NCBI GenBank assembly: GCA_025062105.1
Contig: JANXAQ010000121.1
Span: 1-64,000 of the forward strand
Direction: 5' to 3'
DNA: 64,000 nucleotides
DNA from: Thermoguttaceae bacterium
GTDB taxonomy: Bacteria > Planctomycetota > Planctomycetia > Pirellulales > Thermoguttaceae
The notes under the pieces are model-generated. The model made no database searches, was not told where the DNA came from, and was given only the letters and a program-made list of their open reading frames with translations. The translations under genes were made by a program, and so were the position numbers. This document shows, piece after piece, positions 54,180 through 61,301 of this stretch. Numbering within the stretch: position 1 is the stretch's first letter; each line of letters begins with the position of its first letter.

Positions 54180-56072
54180 ATGGGCAATCCAACGGAGCGG
54201 CAACCTCAGGTACCCCAGGGAGTTCCCCCGGGCTTATCCCAAGGAGGGGCACCATCAGTCTCCTCTAAGGGAGCAGGCCAACCCCCTTTGCAAGCCGTGC
54301 CGGTGGCCCGAGCTATTCCTATAGGGAAAGTGGCAACCCCATCTAAAGGGGGAATGCCAATACCCCAAGCGATCCATATCGGCTCTTCCGAGGGAAGCGC
54401 TCCCCCCGGTCAGATTACATATCCTCAAGCCCAACCCATTGCCACCCCCTTGCCGCAAGGCCAACCGATTCCCTTCCAAATGCCACAGGCCCAGCCAATC
54501 CCAGTTGCCCAAGCTCTTCCAGGGGCAAGAGTTGCTACCAAACCTACCCTTGCAGAAAAGGTCCCAACAAAAGCAGCTCCGGGGCGGGCCCCAGGGGCCG
54601 GTGCTACTCAGCAACCTCAAGACCAACTTGAAGAGTCGGACCAAGAGATTCTGGAAGTGGCCCTCCGAAACGCTCCGAGTTGGCTGTTCAGTCTGGTGGT
54701 GCACATGGCTCTGATGATTCTATTGGCTCTTTGGCTTTTGCCGGTGCCTTCCAGAAATATTCTGTCGATTTTGGTTCCTCGGGAGATATGGGCCGAGAAG
54801 TTGGGCGAACAGTTGGAGTTTGACAGTCCGCTAGGGATGGAAAACGTACTGACCAAAGAAGAGCCGGTCCTCACCCCGGATAACCTCCCCGAGGTGGAGG
54901 ATCCTTTTGCAGCTCCCAGCAAGTGGGACATGGTTTCTCCAGATGGCCGCATCGCCAGTAACGATGAAAAGGTGGATCATATTGGGCTAGCCTTGCATGG
55001 CCGACAAGAGGGCATGAAGAAAGCTCTGGTGGGCCTTTATGGTGGCAATCGGCTTACGGAAAAGGCAGTGGAGTTAGGATTGGCGTGGTTGGCTCGTCAG
55101 CAGCGCAAAGACGGTTCCTGGAGCCTCAAAGGTCCCTATCGGGACGGTGCCACCCAGGAGGACAACCCGGAGGCAGCCACGGGATTGGCCTTGTTGGCCT
55201 TTTTGGGCGATGGGCATACCCATGTGAAAGGGCGATACAGCAAAAATGTTCAGAATGGCATCAACTGGCTTCTAAAACAGCAAGACCAATCCGGCAACTT
55301 GTATCACGAAGGGGGCTTTAACCACCATTTCTACACGCAGGGCATTTGCACCATTGCTCTGTGCGAACTGTACGCGATGACCAAAGACGAGAAGTTTAAA
55401 GAGCCTGCCCAACGAGCTGTACAATACTGCTTGGCCTCTCAGTCGCCGGAGGGCGGTTGGCGCTATCAGCCGGGAGTGGATAGCGATGTGTCGGTTACTG
55501 GCTGGGTGGTCATGGCATTGCAAAGTGCCCGAATGGCTGGCATGGAAATACCGCCGGACCATTTCCGTCGCGTCGAACGGTTCCTGGATCGTTCGGTGGC
55601 CTCGGACGGATTTCGCTACTGCTATCAAAAAGGTCATGCCCCTTCGTTAGCCATGACTGCCGAAGCCCTTCTGTGCCGACAATATCTCGGTTGGGCCAAA
55701 GACGAACCCCGTCTGATCGAAGCCTTAGAGTGGATCACTCAAAAAGAAAATCTGATCGATTTTTCGCCCGGTAAGCGAAATGTCTATTATTGGTACTATG
55801 CTACTCAAGTCTGTCATCATATGGACCGGGATAGTAAGTACTGGAAAACTTGGAATGCGGTCATGCGGGAAGCCGTACCCAGAGCCCAAGTGAAAAAAGG
55901 GCCAGAAGCCGGCAGCTGGGACCCCGATTTTCAAGATCCCTATGAGCCGCACGGCGGCCGTCTCTATGTAACCTGCCTATGCATCTATATGCTAGAAGTC
56001 TATTACCGGCATCTGCCCATCTATGCTCCGGTCTATACGCTATTAGGGAAACCGAAATATCAATTGCCGTAA
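54180..56072 (+). CDS. Prenyltransferase/squalene-cyclase-repeat protein, membrane-anchored
   Basis: A 630-residue protein. The first 160 residues are Pro/Gln/Ala-rich with repeated AQPIP-type motifs. One membrane helix lies near 168-190 (LFSLVVHMALMILLALWLLP). From about 280 to 600 alpha/alpha-toroid repeats of the prenyltransferase/squalene-oxidase type are clear: LGLAWLARQQRKDGSWSLKG, GINWLLKQQDQSGNLY, YCLASQSPEGGWRYQPG. The catalytic DxDD of true cyclases is not evident, so it may bind rather than cyclise its ligand. The start has AGAAGGAGG 7-8 nt upstream. Homologues I know of are planctomycete proteins of unknown role. The toroid should lie outside the cytoplasm, by inference. Confidence 0.88.
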   Translation: MGNPTERQPQVPQGVPPGLSQGGAPSVSSKGAGQPPLQAVPVARAIPIGKVATPSKGGMPIPQAIHIGSSEGSAPPGQITYPQAQPIATPLPQGQPIPFQMPQAQPIPVAQALPGARVATKPTLAEKVPTKAAPGRAPGAGATQQPQDQLEESDQEILEVALRNAPSWLFSLVVHMALMILLALWLLPVPSRNILSILVPREIWAEKLGEQLEFDSPLGMENVLTKEEPVLTPDNLPEVEDPFAAPSKWDMVSPDGRIASNDEKVDHIGLALHGRQEGMKKALVGLYGGNRLTEKAVELGLAWLARQQRKDGSWSLKGPYRDGATQEDNPEAATGLALLAFLGDGHTHVKGRYSKNVQNGINWLLKQQDQSGNLYHEGGFNHHFYTQGICTIALCELYAMTKDEKFKEPAQRAVQYCLASQSPEGGWRYQPGVDSDVSVTGWVVMALQSARMAGMEIPPDHFRRVERFLDRSVASDGFRYCYQKGHAPSLAMTAEALLCRQYLGWAKDEPRLIEALEWITQKENLIDFSPGKRNVYYWYYATQVCHHMDRDSKYWKTWNAVMREAVPRAQVKKGPEAGSWDPDFQDPYEPHGGRLYVTCLCIYMLEVYYRHLPIYAPVYTLLGKPKYQLP

Positions 56073-56101
56073 TTGGGCAGAAAGTGGTGTAGGCTTACTG
56101 G

Positions 56102-56398
56102 GGTGCGGCTGAAATTTTCTGGGTTAACTGGGCAACATAGGGAATATAGGCAAAACAGGCTTCGGCCCCCTGGAAACCATCTTTGCACAGCCCCTAGCCT
56201 ATTATAAAAATACCCTTTTGCTCCCCTTTTTCCTTCCGAGACATAAGCACCTGAACTCCTTCGACTGACTCCTAGCCCCTACAGTACGGAGCCTATTGGC
56301 CTGTGGGGGAACTGCCAGGCAGGAAGGCTTCCATGGGGCAGGGAGCGATCTATCTTAAACCACTCCCCTAAACGAACCACAAAAAATCAGCCGCATCC
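56102..56398 (+). mobile_element. Family F element with perfect 9-bp duplication
   Basis: The terminal repeats are GGTGCGGCTGAAATTTT and AAAAAATCAGCCGCATCC. GCTTACTGG is found at 56093-56101 and 56399-56407. It is 297 bp and non-coding, 29 bp after the prenyltransferase-repeat gene. Confidence 0.85.
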
Positions 56399-56557
56399 GC
56401 TTACTGGCCAGGCATTGACTGGGTTCCTCTTCAAGATTCTTTCCATGATGCGGAGCCTGGCCAGCTCCATGCTCTCGGATTACCTGTTCAGAAAGATGTG
56501 TAGCTCCCCATGGGGGACATCTGTAAGCAGAGCGCCGAGTAGTCGAGCGGTATGTTA

Positions 56558-56711
56558 GAGGCTGTCTGAAAAGGGGGTAGCCAGACTCCTTATTTCCACC
56601 AGACGGTAAGGCATAGGGTACCAAAATACTCAAATCTTGGGTTGTAGCCCTCCTGATGGGGGGAACAACTTGGCCGCCGAGTGAGCCAAAAACCTCTTTT
56701 CAGACACCCTC
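56558..56711 (+). mobile_element. Family E element
   Basis: It starts GAGGCTGTCTGAAAAGG and ends CTTTTCAGACACCCTC. The interior contains CCCTCCTGATGGGGGG and CAACTTGGCCGCCGAGTGAG. It is followed almost at once by a second E copy. Confidence 0.75.
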
Positions 56712-56714
56712 GAA

Positions 56715-56872
56715 GAAGTTCTCTGAAAAGGGGGATGTAGCCTAGCTGCCTTTTCCAAAGGCCGGTGAAGGTTCTGGGTAGCCAAGGTGTCCAAATCTTG
56801 GCTTGTAGCTTTTGCTGATGGTGGAAACAACTTGGCAGCCCAGCGAGCCAAACGTGCTTTTCAGACAGTCTC
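56715..56872 (+). mobile_element. Family E element in tandem, next to amidotransferase-like gene
   Basis: It starts GAAGTTCTCTGAAAAGG and ends CTTTTCAGACAGTCTC. It is tandem with the E copy at 56558 and ends 25 bp from the stop of the next gene. Confidence 0.75.
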
Positions 56873-56897
56873 TTATTCCTGCGGCAGCTTACCGGCC

Positions 56898-57647
56898 TTA
56901 AGCCACCATCCGCATTTCCTCGGCTTTAAACCGAAGTACGCCCTCAACAAACTCTTCAAAGATCCGGAAGTCCAGAGCGGTGGCCGAGGGGGCCTCTGGA
57001 TGGAATTGGGTCCCAATGGCAAACCAATCCGATCGGGTGCTTTCGATGGCTTCTATTACACCGTCCGGAGACCGAGCGGTTACTGCAAACCCAGGGGCTA
57101 CCTCATCAATGGCCATATGATGCATACTGTTGACACGAATTTCCCCCTCGCCATAGACTCGGTCCATTAGAGAGCCACGGACTACCACTAAGGCATGACG
57201 ATGGAATGGATCGGTCGGATCATAATGAGGCAGAGCTCTGGGAAGATCCTCAGGGATGTGCAAAAATAGATTCCCGCCCATGACGACGTTCAGCAATTGC
57301 ATACCCACGCCAATGCCATACACAGGCATCCGGCGGGCGGCTACCATTTTCATCAACAAGCGGTCGAACTCTTCACGGCGGCGCTCCATAGGTCGAACGC
57401 TGGGATGCAGCATCCATCCATCCCGACGAGGATCCAAATCGGCCCCCCCGATAAAGACCATCCCATCCAGCAGGTCTAACACTCGGGCCATATCGTTGCG
57501 ATCCCCAAGCGGCGGCAGGATGATCGGTACCGCTCCTGCCTTGATCAGACAGTCATAGTAGCCGGCAGATAGGTAGCTGTAGGCTGCCGATGGCTGTTTG
57601 GCGGCACGATACTCGGCATTCAACCCGATCAGCGGTTTTACGGCCAT
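56898..57647 (-). CDS. Class I glutamine amidotransferase-like protein lacking the catalytic Cys
   Basis: A 249-residue protein related to gamma-glutamyl-GABA hydrolase (PuuD, peptidase C26). The fold markers are present: GMVFIGGADLDP (residues 62-73), LPHYDPTDPFHRHAL and the catalytic His-Glu GTQFHPE (His216, Glu218). But the nucleophile motif, normally GICRGMQ, reads GIGVGMQ (residues 111-117), so the Cys is Gly113. Hydrolase activity by the normal mechanism is therefore unlikely; it may be a binding protein or a pseudoenzyme. The ATG has AAGGAGGA 6 nt upstream, indicating active translation. Confidence 0.85.
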   Translation of the reverse strand: MAVKPLIGLNAEYRAAKQPSAAYSYLSAGYYDCLIKAGAVPIILPPLGDRNDMARVLDLLDGMVFIGGADLDPRRDGWMLHPSVRPMERRREEFDRLLMKMVAARRMPVYGIGVGMQLLNVVMGGNLFLHIPEDLPRALPHYDPTDPFHRHALVVVRGSLMDRVYGEGEIRVNSMHHMAIDEVAPGFAVTARSPDGVIEAIESTRSDWFAIGTQFHPEAPSATALDFRIFEEFVEGVLRFKAEEMRMVA

Positions 57648-58489
57648 GCACTGTCCTCCTTAACTACTGGCAGAAAAACGAAAACCCAGGACCGAATTGA
57701 AAAGCCTTTCCCGGCATCCATTCCCGATGTAGCCGACTAGCAGGTGGCAGAGCGCCGCAGAGCCTAGGAAATCTCAGAATGCCCAATAGCTAGCGAATCC
57801 TTCCGAGGCCCAGTAGGCTGGCGCCTCCTTACCAGCCTGTGTCTGGGAACTGATTCCGGTTCGGCCAGATTGCCCTCCTTGCACACCAGTTGTTGAAGAA
57901 TAGCGTTGGTTCTGTCCGGGAAACCAACTGCCTTTGAGAAACCGGAAACGGCCAAAGTGTACCTAGACAGCAGAGAGTTGAAAAGAGTTACTCAGTATTT
58001 TGTATGCTAGCATTGCTAGCAGCTCAGGATAATGATGTATTAAAATGAATATAGTATTCGAAAGATTATTTTGGGCAGCCTTTTGGCATTGGCCCGGCAA
58101 TGAGCTCCTTTGTCTTGCCGGCATCTTGAGGCTAACTGCGGAGTCCAGAGAAATAATGGAAATCTGGCATAACTAGAGAAAATAGCCAATCTCCCATCAG
58201 ATTGCCCGCAATATCCCAGGCTATTGGCAACACTTCCGCCCCCCTCCTAAGCGCCCATCTCCAATGACCAGTGACGCGATCCAGACACCTCAGCCGAACA
58301 AAGCTCGCCGGGTCAGTGAAACAAAAAGCCCGACTTGTTTACCTCCTTCCGGCGCAGCCTAACCCCTTTTCTTGTAGCGGCAGAAAACAGGAAAAAAACA
58401 TAGACCATCGATTTGGCTGAAGTGTATAGCCGATGCCAAACTCGTTTCCCCTGGCCAAGCTGCTCAGCCAGCCGGAGAAAAACTCTCCG

Positions 58490-58698
58490 GGAACCTCTGG
58501 TAATTCGGAACATGCAGTGAAACTAATGAACATTTGATTCTTAAGCCCTTTCGTTCTCCTAGTCGAAACATCTACTATCCATTGGCTGCTAGCAATGCTA
58601 GCACTCAATAGATAGTAGCAGTCCAGGTAGGCCAACGAAACGGCTGGAAATCAAAAGTTCACATAGTTCATCATATGTTCAGAATCTTTAGAGGTTTC
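58490..58698. repeat. Family B palindrome (two left halves head to head)
   Basis: Both arms carry the B left half: GGAACCTCTGGTAATTCGG...ATGAACATTTGATTC on the left and GAAATCAAAAGTTCAC...GAGGTTTC on the right. They meet at the palindrome GCTAGCAATGCTAGC. The arms differ at scattered positions, so it is an old structure. Confidence 0.7.
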
Positions 58699-58710
58699 TC
58701 TATTGGGCCA

Positions 58711-58850
58711 CTCCTGGCGGCAAACAAAATGATATCAAAAATACCTCTCTCGAATTATGCAGAGGTTTCAACAATATGTAGAATGCTAGCAGTGCTAGCA
58801 ACCCTATCTATCAGGTCAAGGGGGCTTATGCCCAAACCAATGCGGAGCTG
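58711..58850 (+). repeat. Family B fragments
   Basis: The right end (ATGATATCAAAAATACC to ATTATGCAGAGGTTTC) is followed by a separate core GAATGCTAGCAGTGCTAGCA. Together they look like two broken B copies. Confidence 0.5.
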
Positions 58851-58855
58851 CAAAT

Positions 58856-59000
58856 CTCGACGTTTGGCATTTTTGGCTTTTTGTCGAAAGAAGAAAGCCC
58901 TAACTGGTTGGAATTACTGGAGTTAGAGAATGCTGTGAGCAAAGGGGGGCGCTGTAACTGCTGAGCAAAAAAGAAGTTAGGAAATTAAGCAAAAGTCCAG
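58856..59000 (+). mobile_element. Family A element, diverged
   Basis: The left end is CTCGACGTTTGGCATTTTTG and the right GCAAAAGTCCAG. The hairpin TAACTGGTTGGAATTACTGG is recognisable. It lies about 75 bp from the sulfotransferase stop. Confidence 0.6.
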
Positions 59001-59073
59001 AGAAGTGCCCGCTACCGAAACAGTAACCCATATATTCTGTGGCAGGTTCTCTTCTGGAAAGGGGCTGGAACAG

Positions 59074-60096
59074 CTACTTCGGCAGCGTGCGAAGCGGAAA
59101 CCCAACCGAAGCGAGCCGACGTTGATATTTACGGTCAAATTGTTCATGCAGTGGTGGGCTGAAAGCCTGCTGTCCTTCGCCCGGCTGACCTTTGCGTAAG
59201 AAGCGGCCCGGTACGATTCCCTGATCCACTAAAAGCTCAAAGGCATAATCGAACTTCTCTTCATGCTGTTTCATAAACTCGAAGCTGGACCGCCGTACAA
59301 TTTCTGGTATCCGCTCCTCTGGGATTTGAAGCCCACAAAACTGAATGATCTGCCGGATCGCCCCTTCTAGGTCCTGAACCATGTCTTCGTAGAAAAGAAA
59401 CAAGAACCGAGGATCATTTCGCCGCTTCCAATAGCCGCGAACATGGTAGAACCAAGACCCCCAAGCCACCCAGCCACGCATAAAAAGCCGGAAAAACTGC
59501 TCAAAACTGCCCCGGTACCGAAAATGGGACCGATAAAATTGATAGAACGACCAGGCCACGTCCTTGCCATTGCGGGCAACGTAAATATACCGGCATCGAC
59601 GTTTCGGTAGCCAAATATATGGTAGATGAGTTTTGAATACCCTTGGTGAAGGTAATTTTTCGAGGTTCCGTTTGCTAATCGCTGAGCGTTCAAACCAGGG
59701 GCATTTCTCCGCAATATGGGCAAAATCCATACTGCCATCTGTGGTCAATTGATAAAGGATCATCTGAAGCCAGGTAGTTCCGGACCGGGGATAGGAGACG
59801 ATAAAAATATCGTCCGGCCTGGCCGTGTAATCCAAATACATTAGCCGAACGTAATCGATCGCCACATGGATGCCAAAGCAAATCCATTGCAAAATCCGAA
59901 ACAGCCAACTCAGGATCCAAAGAAATCGAGACACCGGCCAACGGATCGGCCAAAGCAGCCGCCACAAAAAGGCCTTTATCCGTAGCCCCACAGTCTCGGG
60001 CGGCGGCGAAAGTTTTACCGTCATCCGGCCATCACCGTCCAACGGAACCGTGACGTTATGAGCGGTTGAGTCCATAGGAAAGCGTGCTTGAGTCAT
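59074..60096 (-). CDS. PAPS-dependent sulfotransferase domain protein
   Basis: A 340-residue protein. The 5'-phosphosulfate loop is YPRSGTTWLQ (residues 102-111), in FIVSYPRSGTTWLQMIL. The 3'-phosphate region is YIYVARNGKDVAWSFYQFYR, and YEDMVQDLEGAIRQI is the conserved later segment. It would move sulfate from PAPS to a hydroxyl or amine; the acceptor is unknown. The N-terminal 40-85 region is hydrophobic and Trp-rich (FLWRLLWPIRWPVSRFLWIL), suggesting membrane association. It lies 1.2 kb from the NRPS gene on the same strand, so modification of the peptide product is possible but not shown. Confidence 0.88.
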   Translation of the reverse strand: MTQARFPMDSTAHNVTVPLDGDGRMTVKLSPPPETVGLRIKAFLWRLLWPIRWPVSRFLWILSWLFRILQWICFGIHVAIDYVRLMYLDYTARPDDIFIVSYPRSGTTWLQMILYQLTTDGSMDFAHIAEKCPWFERSAISKRNLEKLPSPRVFKTHLPYIWLPKRRCRYIYVARNGKDVAWSFYQFYRSHFRYRGSFEQFFRLFMRGWVAWGSWFYHVRGYWKRRNDPRFLFLFYEDMVQDLEGAIRQIIQFCGLQIPEERIPEIVRRSSFEFMKQHEEKFDYAFELLVDQGIVPGRFLRKGQPGEGQQAFSPPLHEQFDRKYQRRLASVGFPLRTLPK

Positions 60097-60184
60097 CTTT
60101 CAATAACATTAAGCTCGATTTTGCCATTGGTAAGATTTCGGTCAAATAAGGTGGATTTATTTTTTCCCTCTCTCGGTCCTCTGA

Positions 60185-60341
60185 GAGGCTGTCTGAAAAA
60201 CAGAGCATTTTGGGCTTAGAAGGCAGAGAAAGTCCTTTGCTCCGGATGTCAATTTCCACATTTTTATGGGGTTTAGTGCAAGGGCTGTTCCCCGGGCGAT
60301 CTCCTGGCAAACCAATGCATTTCTTATTTTCAGACAGCCTC
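60185..60341 (+). mobile_element. Element with E ends, TGA duplication and different core
   Basis: The terminal repeats are GAGGCTGTCTGAAAAAC and ATTTTCAGACAGCCTC, with TGA on both flanks (60182-60184 and 60342-60344). The interior does not match other E copies. Confidence 0.75.
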
Positions 60342-60487
60342 TGAGATTTAGGTCAAAGGGAGATGAGAGGGGCAGACGGCCTTTTTCCCTGCAGAAGGCA
60401 TTCCTTTGGCTGGGACGGCAATTCCCCACAGGGGGCACGCTGTGATAGGTTTCAACTTTTCCGAACAGGTGAGCTAAAGCACCTTTA

Positions 60488-60665
60488 GGACCTCTGCATA
60501 ATTTAAGGGGGATGTTTGGAGACCATTTTGGCTTCCCCTCCCTCTCACACCACATATACGGTTGCCAGCATTGCTAGGACCCGATAGATAGTAGCTATCC
60601 AGGTAGAACAACGGAACGGCTATAGCATTAAGTTCACTATATGCTTAGAATTTTGCAGAGGTTCC
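60488..60665 (-). mobile_element. Family B element with TTTA duplication
   Basis: It starts GGACCTCTGCATAATTTAAG and ends GAATTTTGCAGAGGTTCC. TTTA is found at 60484-60487 and 60666-60669. It is 178 bp with the family core. Confidence 0.8.
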
Positions 60666-60849
60666 TTTACAAAATCCTGCACACATAGTGAACTTCATGA
60701 ACGTTTCATTCGATGGGCTTTGACACCCTTCATCCCACCACCTAGTCCATATAGGGTTACTAGTAGGACTAGTCCCCTAGATATTAGGTAGAGACCATAA
60801 GGATCCAAATGATATAAAAATATATCTCCTGAACGATCCAGAGCTTCTC
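60666..60849 (+). repeat. Family B element, diverged
   Basis: CAAAATCCTGCACACATAG and GATATAAAAATATATCTCC identify it as B. The ends are eroded and the left end is shared with the preceding copy. Confidence 0.55.
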
Positions 60850-61034
60850 AAATAAAATGGAGGGCCTTTAATACTGACCCTTTAGTAACTTTATGAATTT
60901 TCAATTCGGTAGGCTTTAGCTGCTCCTATCCAAACACCTACGGTATATAGGGTGCTAGCAGTGATAGCAACTCTACATATTGGGTCAGACGCGGGGGAAC
61001 CCAAATGGTATTAAAAATATCTTTCTCTAATGAT
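60850..61034 (+). repeat. Family B element, strongly diverged
   Basis: It retains GTAACTTTATGAATTTTC, CTGCTCCTATCCAAACACC and ATGGTATTAAAAATATC in the family order. The ends are unclear. Confidence 0.5.
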
Positions 61035-61301
61035 CCAAAGGTGCCTGGACAATATAGACAATATGCATAAAAATCAATTCTGAACCACATTTTCCTAGGT
61101 TTGCTTGGGCTTCATAATCCGTCGCTTCATCGATTTCGGTGCTCCGTTAAAGTGCCCTTTGGGGGCAGGAGTATATTTATAATCTCCATAATCTCCTGTT
61201 GCCGACCCACAGGGGAATCATAACGAGCCCTGAGAAGGGAAAGGACGATTCGTCAATCGGCTGAGATGGTAGAAGTTTGGTTTGGTTGCTCATTGAAACG
61301 G

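Larger units (their letters stand above)
57648..59073. other. 1.4-kb gene-free region with B elements and an A element
   Basis: It holds a B core fragment near 57996-58050, a B palindrome (58490-58698), further B pieces (58711-58850) and A (58856-59000). 57660-57990 and 58060-58480 show no recognised gene. Confidence 0.6.
60097..61301. other. 1.2-kb gene-free region of repeats
   Basis: It holds an A left end near 60111, E-type (60185-60341) and three consecutive B copies (60488-60665, 60666-60849, 60850-61034). 60345-60480 and 61040-61300 show nothing recognised. Confidence 0.6.

Noticed and set aside
517-59000. Family A repeats considered as a CRISPR array
   Set aside because: Copies are scattered between genes in both orientations with whole genes between them; there are no regular spacers and no cas genes.
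58490-61034. GCTAGC palindromes considered as operator or attachment sites
   Set aside because: They are always inside B elements and move with them, so a separate binding-site role is not supported.
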